Origin: Aestuariibacter sp.
Lineage (GTDB): Bacteria > Pseudomonadota > Gammaproteobacteria > Enterobacterales > Alteromonadaceae
Assembly (NCBI GenBank): GCA_017794925.1
Contig: CP051238.1
Span: 4,680,785-4,744,784, forward strand
Direction of reading: 5' to 3'
Length of the DNA: 64,000 bases
Program-made: the position numbers and the translations under genes
Shown: positions 25,011 to 33,290 of the stretch, one piece after another
How the letters are laid out: each line of letters starts with the position of its first letter
Numbering within the stretch: the stretch's first letter is position 1
Notes under the pieces: generated by a model
Databases searched by the model: none
What the model was told of the DNA's origin: nothing
What the model saw: the letters and a program-made list of their open reading frames with translations, nothing else

Positions 25011-25329
25011 AACGACTCCTTTTTAACGACTTTTACTGGTTTACCCACGATTTAGATGAACCAGTCTCAGGTATTTATTCACGCTTATCGGTAATTTTTA
25101 TAAATAAGATGAAAATTCAACACGTTGCAGAATGGCAACAGGTTGCAATTTTTGTCAGATGTGCGCGCAGAAAATCATCAACCCTGAAATATTTTCCCGG
25201 ATTTCACGGCTTTTACCGGTCGTTTTGGCTGGCACACGAATTGAAATAGCCAGAATAACGAAAGTATCAATCGTGTTAATCCGGCTTCTTCTCCCTGAAG
25301 CCCGTTTTTTAAATCAGAGGAATCATGTT

Positions 25330-25908
25330 ATGAAAAAACTGATCACAACGCTTACTGCATTAACTGCCGTTACCGCTTTTAATACTTATGCTCAAACACC
25401 GGAAGACAACATCAATGAAACAGGTATCTATGTTGGAGGTAATTACGGTTACCTGCGCGTTGAAGGTGAAGATGAATTCGATGACGACAAGGATGTTTGG
25501 CAAGGTGTCGTGGGTTACAAATTTAACACTTATGTCGCGCTGGAAGGCTCATACATTGATTTCGGCGACTATGGGAACAACGTGGCAGGCGGCGCTACCG
25601 ATGGTTATACAGCCGCGGTAAAAGGCATAGTGCCGATTACAGGCGGACTATCTGCCTACGCGAAAATAGGGCAATTGTGGTCTGAAACGGACTTTCGTAT
25701 TGGTGGGGTAACAAGAACTGAAGATGACGAGAGTGTCTTTGTGGGTGCAGGATTAAGTTTTGCTGTTAGCCCGCAGTTTTTGATTAACGCTGAATATGTG
25801 GTTTACGACACCAACCTGGATGCTGAACAAGTCGCTGACGACATTGACGATACCAACTTTGAAACTGACTTAAAACAAGCCAGTATTGGTGTTGAATACC
25901 GTTTCTAA
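25330..25908 (+). CDS. OmpA/opacity-type outer-membrane beta-barrel (porin family)
   Basis: I place the start at ATG 25330 (192 residues), just after AGAGGAATC, although the frame is open upstream to 25132. From this ATG a signal peptide (MKKLITTLTALTAVTAFNTYA) is followed by an acidic mature chain. GIYVGGNYGYLRVEG, VVGYKFNTYVALEGSYIDFG and the final IGVEYRF fit the eight-stranded OMP_b-brl family. The upstream frame extension lacks a ribosome site and adds a hydrophilic leader, so it is rejected. Function is probably structural or a small pore. Confidence 0.85.
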   Translation: MKKLITTLTALTAVTAFNTYAQTPEDNINETGIYVGGNYGYLRVEGEDEFDDDKDVWQGVVGYKFNTYVALEGSYIDFGDYGNNVAGGATDGYTAAVKGIVPITGGLSAYAKIGQLWSETDFRIGGVTRTEDDESVFVGAGLSFAVSPQFLINAEYVVYDTNLDAEQVADDIDDTNFETDLKQASIGVEYRF

Positions 25909-25924
25909 AACAATCACGGCGAAT

Positions 25925-25948
25925 ACCCGGGTATATCACTACCCGGGT
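25925..25948. terminator. Hairpin between convergent genes
   Basis: Two copies of the self-complementary ACCCGGGT, at 25925-25932 and 25941-25948, pair to give an eight-bp stem with an eight-base loop. It lies between the barrel gene and the convergent unknown gene. No U-run follows, so terminator strength is uncertain. Confidence 0.45.
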
Positions 25949-25958
25949 CAGCTGTACA

Positions 25959-26432
25959 TTATGCCTGCCATGCCCAATCAGGGTGATTCAGCCCCATATT
26001 CTGTACAAATAATTCATAATCGACCTTACCCATAGCACGGGCGACCGTTTTAAACTGCGATTTAGCTTTAATATGCTTAACCTGAAGCAAGTCCAGACGT
26101 TTATCAGCATTATCATCGAACTGATCAGCAAGGATCGAATCGATTTTGTAACTGGTTTCCCAATACTGCAATACGTAGCCAATCAGTCGGTTGTATATAC
26201 CTGGCATTCGCTTATCTTCCATAGCTTTAGCCAAGCCGGTTGTTGAAACCGCCTTTTGAAACGATGCCACTGTTTCACCCGCCGCGACATCCTCGATGCT
26301 TTTTAACACATTTTGAATATCTTTGAGCAATTTTGCATGTGCAGCCTGCCCATAGTCGTCAGCATCCAGCATTTCCAAATCAGCCAGGAGCATATCCAGA
26401 TTGATTAAGTGGCGTTGAAGAGTTCCAATCAT
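25959..26432 (-). CDS. Hypothetical helical cytoplasmic protein
   Basis: I do not recognise this 157-residue protein. It has no signal peptide, no membrane segment and no Cys, and is predicted to be almost all helical with amphipathic repeats (LINLDMLLADLEMLDADDYG, AKLLKDIQNVLKSIEDV). A conserved-looking tail, MGKVDYELFVQNMGLNHPDWAWQA, ends the chain. It could be a small four-helix-bundle domain. It stands alone, convergent with the barrel gene and codirectional with the trehalose receptor gene, but a terminator at 26523-26547 separates them. The frame is long enough and starts with ATG, but its ribosome site is poor. Confidence 0.65.
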   Translation of the reverse strand: MIGTLQRHLINLDMLLADLEMLDADDYGQAAHAKLLKDIQNVLKSIEDVAAGETVASFQKAVSTTGLAKAMEDKRMPGIYNRLIGYVLQYWETSYKIDSILADQFDDNADKRLDLLQVKHIKAKSQFKTVARAMGKVDYELFVQNMGLNHPDWAWQA

Positions 26433-26522
26433 TGCGATGTCAGAAAGTATTGAAAGGCATTAAGTCATTAAGCATATCATGAAGTTAATCTACTTCGTAT
26501 TGGTGATATGGGCTTATAAAAC

Positions 26523-26547
26523 AAAAAAAGCCCGGGGAAACCCGGGC
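26523..26547 (-). terminator. Rho-independent terminator of the TonB receptor gene
   Basis: On the minus strand GCCCGGG and CCCGGGC (26530-26547) pair around a short loop and are followed by seven Ts. It starts 32 bp past the receptor stop and is a textbook intrinsic terminator. Confidence 0.88.
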
Positions 26548-26578
26548 TACAAAAGTGTCTTTGGAAACAGATGTCAGC

Positions 26579-28837
26579 TTAGTACAGCGCGTATGAAATG
26601 CTGAACTTCACACTGCGTGGTAATATATAACGGCCGTTAGGTGCATCAGGATTACGTGGGTCACCTTCCGTAATGCCTTGTTCGTCCGTTAAGTTATCTA
26701 CCGATAGTTGTAGTTTTATTTTATCTGTTGGCTCCAACATGACACCAAAGTCAACTTTCTCATAGCCAGGGAGGACTACTGTGTTTTCGTTGTTGCCATA
26801 ACGGTCGTCTACTGCCGTTAGCGTGGCATAAACATTGGCGTACATTTCACCCACCTCAAATTCATAAGATGGTGTCATGCGCACCTGCCAGCCAGGTTGA
26901 CGTTGTGATTCATTGCCTTCATTGGCTGCGCTGGCGGTTATTTCCGTATCCTGTACTGTGGCGTTCAGATTCAGACTGAAACCAGAGTCATGCTCATAGT
27001 TACCATCCAGTTCGATACCCATCGCTTCGTTTGTCAGAATTTCAGCAGGCGCGCCCGGCTGACGAACAAAGGTGTCACCTTTGACCTGGTTCGCAAAGAA
27101 GGTAGCAAAGAATTGCAACTCATCATTCATGAACTTGTATCCGACTTCGCCCTGAGTCACTTCTTTGATCAACTCTTCACCACCGGTGTAAGCTCCCCAG
27201 TTATCGCGGAAGTCATCAAAGTAAGGCATTTTATAGCCGCGGTTTACGCGAACAAATACGCCACTGAAGTCGTCAAGCGCGTAGTTAGCACCAAAGGTCC
27301 ATGACGTTTTGCTCTGATCGTACGTCACCGCCTTGGTGATCACGCCGTCCAAGCCTTCGTCTACTGAGTAGTTCACTTCGTGCTGTTCACGGCGGATACC
27401 TGCGTCGATGATCAGATCATCAATACCGTAGTAGGACAACGTACCGTAGAACGCGGTCGTTTGCGCATCCCCTGCAGAGTTGATGTCGTAGTTCCATCCA
27501 CATCCTTCAGCGGCGGTATTACAGTCGATACCGGCAAGCATTTCGCCGCCTGGCTGTAGTACGTGGTATGCGTGGTTACCCAGACTCCACCAATCTTTCG
27601 CTTCAGTGGTGGCCGTGTATAAACCAAATGCCGTATCAAAATTATCAAAGCTTTTAGAGACCGCTACATCATTGGTAAATGCAAAGATGTCTTTCAGCAC
27701 GACCCAACGGCCGATTTGTTGAATTGGCGTGTTGCTGCCATAAGCTTCACCTGTCACTGCACCAGTAACGTCGGCATCAGTTACATCACCTACTGTTGTA
27801 GCGGAACCGTTTGGCACCAGGCCATAGGTGTTCGCATTACCATCGGTCACAGAGAAGCGATCGACTAAGCGCCAGCCATCAGCCAAATCCAGCTTAAGGC
27901 TACCGCCGCTCACATGGCCGTCCCAACCCCGGCCATTAGCGAAATCGAAAGACTCTTGTGTATTGTCGGCACCATAAGTAATGGTGGCCTGACGGTTCAA
28001 TGGACCGATTTGCGTATAGCCAGCATCAATACCCGCAACATTTAATGGTGTTGGCAAATACCAGGTTCCGTGGTCATCAGTCTGGCGCGTATAAAGATTC
28101 AATTCGCCGTTGTCGAAGACCTTGGTCAGGTTAATCGTGAACTGATTACCCTGTTCAGAGCGGAAACCCGCGTCGCGAATACCCGGAGAGCTCTTGAGAT
28201 AACCACCAATCATGTAATACAGGTCGTCGTCTAACGCGCCGCTTAATACCAAATCTACACGGTTCAGGCCGTAATCCGATACCGTGTACTTCGCCAACGC
28301 TTCAGTGCTCTCACCGCCACGTTTCAGTCGGAAGTTTGTTGTTAAACCAGGCTGTCCATTACTCACAACCGGGTTTGGACCGCCGCGCAGGCCTTCAACC
28401 ATTTCGATGGTCTCATCAATACGGAATAACTGAGTATTTTCAAGGAACGACAGGGTCGGCGCAGGATAGACTGGAGAGCCTTGCAAAGACAATGTTAAGA
28501 ACGGGGCGTCACCACCACCAGGAAAACCACGTACAAACACGTTTGCGCCAGATTCACCGCCTGAGCTCTCTACCCAAACGCCGGGAATGGCTTTAAATAA
28601 GTCAGCCGTTGATTTTGGTGCCAGCTTTTCAATGTCTCCGGAATCGATGTTGGTGACAGCAAAGCTGGCGTCGATTTTTCTGATCCCCGCACCGCCTGGT
28701 GTACCACTTACGACGATAACTTCGGTGTCGTCACCGGCAGAGGGTGCGTTATTAGTTTCTTGTGCAACCGCTGACTGCCCGGCAAATGCTAGGGCGACAG
28801 CGCTGGCTAACACGCATTTTGAAAAACCTGTTTTCAT
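26579..28837 (-). CDS. TonB-dependent receptor, probable trehalose/alpha-glucoside uptake
   Basis: I take ATG 28837 (752 residues) because CAGGAG precedes it and the signal peptide (MKTGFSKCVLASAVALAFAGQSAVA) begins there; the frame can be read from a TTG eight codons upstream. The mature protein has a TonB-box-like DDTEVIVVSG, a plug domain (ADLFKAIPGVWVES, NVFVRGFPGGGD) and a 22-strand barrel ending in aromatic SISYALY. It should import a ligand across the outer membrane with TonB energy. The adjacent LacI regulator, MFS permease and trehalase, with matching operators on both sides, point to trehalose or a trehalose-containing glycan rather than iron. Confidence 0.88.
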   Translation of the reverse strand: MKTGFSKCVLASAVALAFAGQSAVAQETNNAPSAGDDTEVIVVSGTPGGAGIRKIDASFAVTNIDSGDIEKLAPKSTADLFKAIPGVWVESSGGESGANVFVRGFPGGGDAPFLTLSLQGSPVYPAPTLSFLENTQLFRIDETIEMVEGLRGGPNPVVSNGQPGLTTNFRLKRGGESTEALAKYTVSDYGLNRVDLVLSGALDDDLYYMIGGYLKSSPGIRDAGFRSEQGNQFTINLTKVFDNGELNLYTRQTDDHGTWYLPTPLNVAGIDAGYTQIGPLNRQATITYGADNTQESFDFANGRGWDGHVSGGSLKLDLADGWRLVDRFSVTDGNANTYGLVPNGSATTVGDVTDADVTGAVTGEAYGSNTPIQQIGRWVVLKDIFAFTNDVAVSKSFDNFDTAFGLYTATTEAKDWWSLGNHAYHVLQPGGEMLAGIDCNTAAEGCGWNYDINSAGDAQTTAFYGTLSYYGIDDLIIDAGIRREQHEVNYSVDEGLDGVITKAVTYDQSKTSWTFGANYALDDFSGVFVRVNRGYKMPYFDDFRDNWGAYTGGEELIKEVTQGEVGYKFMNDELQFFATFFANQVKGDTFVRQPGAPAEILTNEAMGIELDGNYEHDSGFSLNLNATVQDTEITASAANEGNESQRQPGWQVRMTPSYEFEVGEMYANVYATLTAVDDRYGNNENTVVLPGYEKVDFGVMLEPTDKIKLQLSVDNLTDEQGITEGDPRNPDAPNGRYILPRSVKFSISYALY

Positions 28838-28940
28838 GGTGTGCTCCTGAACGATAGTCAAAATTAGTTGTTAACCGCTAACAATTATTTGGTTAATTTT
28901 TTGTCACAAACTGCGGTATGGGGGACAAATTAGATCACAA

Positions 28941-28954
28941 TGCAAACGATTGCA
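28941..28954. promoter_or_regulatory. LacI-family operator, copy 1
   Basis: TGCAAACGATTGCA is a near-perfect palindrome centred on the CG typical of LacI/GalR operators. It lies about 105 bp upstream of the TonB receptor start. It is the exact reverse complement of the second copy 23 bp away. Confidence 0.8.
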
Positions 28955-28963
28955 ATAACAAAA

Positions 28964-28977
28964 TGCAATCGTTTGCA
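28964..28977. promoter_or_regulatory. LacI-family operator, copy 2
   Basis: TGCAATCGTTTGCA is the mirror of the first copy. The 23-bp centre spacing (about two helical turns) suits binding of two dimers on one face. It lies between the receptor and the lacI-type gene and may serve both. Confidence 0.8.
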
Positions 28978-29122
28978 ATTTAATTGTAAACGACTCTATA
29001 CTCCTGCAACGAAGTAGATTCGCTGCAGACCAGTAAATACAAAGTCTGCAACACAGGCTGACTGGGTGGTGCCAAGGCCTGGAAATCACGTTATAGTTAA
29101 CAAAAAGGGTTTTTGAGTATTA

Positions 29123-30142
29123 ATGCCATTGAAAGCAGATAGTAAATTAACGCTGGCCAAGTTGGCTGAACTGGCGGGAGTCTCCACCTCCACCGCATCG
29201 CGCGCATTAAAGGACAATCCGTTAATTAAAGAGGAAACCAGGACGCGTATTCAGGCTTTAGCCAGAGAGCATAACTTCAGTGTGAATGCCGCAGCCAGCC
29301 GTCTTCGCACACAGAAAACCAATGTGATTGCGGTCATTTTGAACCTGATCGATCACACCGAACAAAGTGTGTCTGATCCGTTTCTGCTTAAGGTCGTCGC
29401 TGAACTCAATAAAGCCCTGAATGCTGCGGGCTATGAAATGCTGCTGTCGAATTCATTCATGGCAAGTGATGATTGGGCAAGTTATTTTGTATCCAGTCAG
29501 CGTGCAGATGGCATCATTGTGGTAGGTCAGGGTAAAAGCACAGCAAAAATCGACAAAGCCGCAGCGGCACAGGTTCCGATTGTGGTGTGGGGAGAACCTC
29601 ATACTCAAGCCCCCTATCCCATCATTGGTGGCGATAACTATGCAGGCGGATTTGCAGCAACCAAGCACCTGATTGAACGCGGTAGCCATCGCATATTATT
29701 CCTCGGCGACCCGGGCCACGCGGAAATGGAACAGCGTCATAAGGGGTATGAAGATGCTCATCGTGAAGCGGGCATCACAATTAACCCGGATTTTACCAAA
29801 CCCATTGATATCACCTCTACTGCCGCTTACGAATGTATTAACGATGCGATTAAACAACAAGGGCTATACTTTGACGGCTTAATTTGCGTGAGTGACATGG
29901 TGGCATTTGGCGCAATCAAAGCATTAAAAGAGCGTTACGTCGGCATTCCTGGCGATGTTAAAATTGTCGGCTATGATGACATTATGTTGGCTGAACTCAT
30001 GCACCCGGCGTTAACCACCGTTCATCAGAATGTCACCATGGCCGCTCAACTGATGGTTGAGCAATTACTTTGCCAGGTAAATCAACAGTCCGTTTCATCG
30101 CAAGTTGTTGAAACACACTTAGTTAAGCGACTTTCGAGTTAA
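29123..30142 (+). CDS. LacI-family regulator of the trehalose locus (TreR-like)
   Basis: The 339-residue protein has the LacI headpiece (LTLAKLAELAGVSTSTASRALKDN), the hinge helix (NAAASRLRTQKT) that inserts at the CG step of the operator, and a periplasmic-binding-protein-like effector domain. GLICVSDMVAFGAIKAL and DVKIVGYDDIMLAELMHPALTTVHQN are hallmark stretches. Three matching palindromes lie in its own upstream region and before the MFS gene, so it most likely represses the receptor, permease and trehalase until trehalose or a derivative binds. Confidence 0.92.
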   Translation: MPLKADSKLTLAKLAELAGVSTSTASRALKDNPLIKEETRTRIQALAREHNFSVNAAASRLRTQKTNVIAVILNLIDHTEQSVSDPFLLKVVAELNKALNAAGYEMLLSNSFMASDDWASYFVSSQRADGIIVVGQGKSTAKIDKAAAAQVPIVVWGEPHTQAPYPIIGGDNYAGGFAATKHLIERGSHRILFLGDPGHAEMEQRHKGYEDAHREAGITINPDFTKPIDITSTAAYECINDAIKQQGLYFDGLICVSDMVAFGAIKALKERYVGIPGDVKIVGYDDIMLAELMHPALTTVHQNVTMAAQLMVEQLLCQVNQQSVSSQVVETHLVKRLSS

Positions 30143-30180
30143 CGAACCCGCACGCAAACACCAATGGCTGTGACTAAAGA

Positions 30181-30204
30181 TTAAATGCAAACGTTTGCAT
30201 TTAA
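30181..30204. promoter_or_regulatory. LacI-family operator before the permease-trehalase pair
   Basis: The core TGCAAACGTTTGCA (30186-30199) is perfectly palindromic, and the symmetry extends to 24 bp (30181-30204). It lies 51 bp before the chosen permease ATG and matches the two sites at 28941-28977, defining a local regulon. Confidence 0.85.
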
Positions 30205-30254
30205 TCGCAGCTAAGGCTAGACTTCGCCGAAATGTATTAACAGAGTATTTACAG

Positions 30255-31487
30255 ATGCCGCGATTTCTTGTGTTTGCCGCCATAGCTGCGAGTTACTTTT
30301 TGTTTGCCATACTGCTCAATAGTGTCGGCACTGTGATCCTGCAATCCATTAACAGCTTTGATATATCCAAACCGGATGCCAGTACACTTGAAGGCTTCAA
30401 GGATTTGTCCATTGCCTTTGTGTCTTTCCTTGTCGCGTCATTTATTCCAAGAGTAGGTTACAAAGCGGCATTGTTAGTGGGTTTATTCCTGGTCACGCTG
30501 GCTTGTGCTGTGACCCCTTCTATTCCAGATTTTTGGATGATAAAACTGCTGTTTGCCTGCGTCGGAACCAGCTTTGCGTTAGTGAAAGTGTCTGTATATG
30601 CCATTATCGGGCAGCTTGCGCCGGATACCCGCTCGCACTCCTCTGTTATGAACATAGTAGAAGGCATTTTTATGCTGGGTGTGCTGAGTGGTTATTGGGT
30701 GTTTGCCGCTTTTATCGACCCTCAGGACCCTGGTTCACTCAGTTGGTTGAATGTGTACTATCCTCTCGCAGCCCTCGGTGCCGTTGTGGCACTGATTGTC
30801 TGGCTGGCACCCATTGAAAAACCCGCTCTCCCCCCGGTTAAAACGGGCGCGTGGCAGGATTTTGTTTCTACACTTAAACTGACCTACCAGCCACTGGTTC
30901 TTATTTTTGTCATTTCAGTCTTTTTATACGTGCTTATCGAACAAGGCATTGGTTCCTGGTTACCTACGTTTAACCGCGAAGTTATCGGTCTGCCTGTGAA
31001 CATCAGTATTCAGCTAACCAGCGTATTTGCCATTGCACTCGCAGTTGGCCGCCTGTCTGCCGGCGCGGTGTTGCGTAAACTGCATTGGTATCCTTTCCTG
31101 AATGCCTGTCTTATTGGTATGGCGATTCTGATATGCGTTAGCTTGCCATTGGCGCAACCCGTTGAAGAAAATAGCGTCAACAGCCTGTGGGATATCCCTC
31201 TGGCCGGCTATTTATTCCCCCTTATTGGTCTTCTCATGGCTCCGATTTACCCGGTTTTGAATTCCGTCATGCTGAGTGCACTGCCAAAACATCAGCATGC
31301 CCCAATGACAGGTTTAATCGTGGTTTTTTCAGCGCTGGGTGGTACAACAGGCTCTATTATTACCGGTAGTGTGTTTGCGGCATTTAGCGGTCAGGTGGCA
31401 TTTTACCTTGCGCTAGTGCCCCTTGCTGGCCTGTTATTCTCATTATTCCGTTTTCACCGCACGACACTTCGTCTTTCTCACGTTTAG
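30255..31487 (+). CDS. MFS sugar permease, FucP-like, probable trehalose transporter
   Basis: I place the start at ATG 30255 (410 residues) because the upstream in-frame TTG at 30195 lies inside the operator. The protein has about twelve transmembrane segments. IKLLFACVGTSFALVKVSVYAIIGQLAP in the N half and PLIGLLMAPIYPVLNSVMLSALP in the C half resemble the FucP branch of sugar symporters. It sits between the LacI gene and a cytoplasmic trehalase (9 bp downstream). It would therefore bring intact trehalose across the inner membrane for internal hydrolysis. The ribosome site is weak (CAGAG), so the start is uncertain. Confidence 0.85.
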   Translation: MPRFLVFAAIAASYFLFAILLNSVGTVILQSINSFDISKPDASTLEGFKDLSIAFVSFLVASFIPRVGYKAALLVGLFLVTLACAVTPSIPDFWMIKLLFACVGTSFALVKVSVYAIIGQLAPDTRSHSSVMNIVEGIFMLGVLSGYWVFAAFIDPQDPGSLSWLNVYYPLAALGAVVALIVWLAPIEKPALPPVKTGAWQDFVSTLKLTYQPLVLIFVISVFLYVLIEQGIGSWLPTFNREVIGLPVNISIQLTSVFAIALAVGRLSAGAVLRKLHWYPFLNACLIGMAILICVSLPLAQPVEENSVNSLWDIPLAGYLFPLIGLLMAPIYPVLNSVMLSALPKHQHAPMTGLIVVFSALGGTTGSIITGSVFAAFSGQVAFYLALVPLAGLLFSLFRFHRTTLRLSHV

Positions 31488-31496
31488 AGGTTTTTC

Positions 31497-33014
31497 ATGA
31501 CACGTCCCGCTACCCCAAATCGTCAATGGCAAGACGTCATGACGTTTTTCGATAGCCAGCTATTCATTGACGTTCAGTGTGCCGGGCTTTTTCCTGACAG
31601 TAAGACATTTGCTGACGCCTCGCCCAACCGGCCACTCAGTGAAATATTATCTGAGTATGACACTGTATGTGAGAAATCAGACTTTGATCTAAATGAATTT
31701 GTGAAGCGGCATTTTACAATTCCAAGTCCCGTTGATGTGCGACTAAATGACAACGAAACACTTTCTGTCAATAAATACATTAACCGCATGTGGGATGTAC
31801 TAACCAAACCGGCGGATACCGGAAATGACTACAGCTTGTTCCCTCTCCCGCACCCATACATTGTGCCGGGTGGACGCTTCAGGGAAGTCTACTACTGGGA
31901 CACATTTTTTTCAGCACTGGGCTTAGCTGTTAGCAATAAAACTGGCCTGATCCACGATCTGATAAAAAACTTTCTGGTCATACAGTCTGAATTTGGTTGC
32001 ATACCAAACGGTAACCGATTGTATTACGCAACGCGCAGTCAGCCGCCTGTGCTAGCACTGATGGGACGATTTGTCAGCGAAGACAATCAGCAGCTAAAAG
32101 CTTCGCTACTCACAGGGTTGCAGCGCGAATATCATTTTTGGATGCAGCGGCAAACCGAACACCGCGAGGCGGCATCATTTCGCAATGTGATGTTGGAAAA
32201 TGGTGTTGTGCTAAACAGGTATTTCGATATTAATGAATCACCAAGACCAGAAAGCTACCGCGAAGATAAACACTTAGCTGAAGATTTAGCGACAGAAGAT
32301 AAAGGAAAATTTTACCAGCATATCCGGGCTGCCTGTGAATCAGGATGGGACTTCAGCTCACGATGGTTACAAGATCCTCAGTCTTTGTCGTCCATCAGGA
32401 CCTGCGAAATTATTCCGGTTGATCTGAATTGCCTCCTGTATCATCTGGAGGTGACGCTTGCACAGCAGTCTGAAGGCGAAAAAGCCGAGGTCTATTTGAA
32501 CAATGCAAATACTCGCGCTGCCGCGATTTTGCAGTATTGCTGGTCAGATAAACACAGTTATTATGTGGATTATCACTTCCCGTCCCGCCAACAAACTGAC
32601 GTGATATCCCTGGCAGGCGTTATGCCTCTGTATGTTGGTCTCGCGACACCCGACCAAGCAACGTTAGTGGCTGAAAAACTGCAAGACCATTTTTTATGTG
32701 AAGGCGGATTAGTTACGACACTGAATACCACCAGCCAACAGTGGGATGCGCCAAACGGTTGGGCGCCGTTACAATGGTTCGCGGTAAAAGGCTTACAGCG
32801 CTATGGTTTTGAAACCCTGGCTCAAACCGTTATGCAGCGGTGGAACGCGTTGATAGAAAAGCACTACACCTCACAGGGTGTCATTCTCGAAAAATACAAT
32901 GTTGTCACGCCAGGCTCCGCTGTGGGTGGAGGAGAATACGAGGTCCAGTTGGGGTTCGGCTGGTCAAACGGGGTTTATCAGGATTTCAGCCAGATGCTCA
33001 ACCAAAAAAAGTAA
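31497..33014 (+). CDS. treF: Cytoplasmic alpha,alpha-trehalase (GH37)
   Basis: The 505-residue enzyme shows both trehalase signatures: PGGRFREVYYWDTFF (residues 124-138) and QQWDAPNGWAPLQ near residue 420. It also has the late GGGEYEVQLGFGWSNGV, where the glycine-rich lid and catalytic Glu lie. It splits trehalose into two glucose molecules by inversion. No signal peptide is present, so it acts in the cytoplasm, which fits a permease-coupled route (TreF-like rather than periplasmic TreA). It lacks part of the N-terminal extension of E. coli TreF (549). AGAGG precedes the ATG, and a strong terminator follows. Confidence 0.95.
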   Translation: MTRPATPNRQWQDVMTFFDSQLFIDVQCAGLFPDSKTFADASPNRPLSEILSEYDTVCEKSDFDLNEFVKRHFTIPSPVDVRLNDNETLSVNKYINRMWDVLTKPADTGNDYSLFPLPHPYIVPGGRFREVYYWDTFFSALGLAVSNKTGLIHDLIKNFLVIQSEFGCIPNGNRLYYATRSQPPVLALMGRFVSEDNQQLKASLLTGLQREYHFWMQRQTEHREAASFRNVMLENGVVLNRYFDINESPRPESYREDKHLAEDLATEDKGKFYQHIRAACESGWDFSSRWLQDPQSLSSIRTCEIIPVDLNCLLYHLEVTLAQQSEGEKAEVYLNNANTRAAAILQYCWSDKHSYYVDYHFPSRQQTDVISLAGVMPLYVGLATPDQATLVAEKLQDHFLCEGGLVTTLNTTSQQWDAPNGWAPLQWFAVKGLQRYGFETLAQTVMQRWNALIEKHYTSQGVILEKYNVVTPGSAVGGGEYEVQLGFGWSNGVYQDFSQMLNQKK

Positions 33015-33059
33015 CCAAAATGTTAACTAAATGATACTCAACTCATGGATACGTTGATG

Positions 33060-33086
33060 AAAAAACCGGCTAAGCGCCGGTTTTTT
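33060..33086 (+). terminator. Rho-independent terminator after treF
   Basis: CCGGC at 33066-33070 pairs with GCCGG at 33076-33080, extended by an A-run pairing with the following six Ts. It ends the LacI-permease-trehalase transcript. Confidence 0.88.
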
Positions 33087-33290
33087 ATTCGTTCCCACAG
33101 AGATTAAAGAGCACTGAAAGAAACCCTAAATTACTGTAAAAAATACAACTTTTATGCTTGTTTTGTTTTTCCAATCAATTGAATCTGATTTTTTAATTAT
33201 CTAAATCTTCCGTCCTCATTAACAATTATTCCCGTTTACAACTACTCTTGTTTACAGCACTGGTTCATATACCGAACGAGGAGAGGACAT

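Noticed and set aside
25132..25329. N-terminal extension of the OmpA-like barrel
   Set aside because: It lacks a ribosome site and would bury the signal peptide 66 residues inside the protein.
30195..30254. TTG-started N-terminal extension of the MFS permease
   Set aside because: The start lies inside the LacI operator and has no ribosome site.
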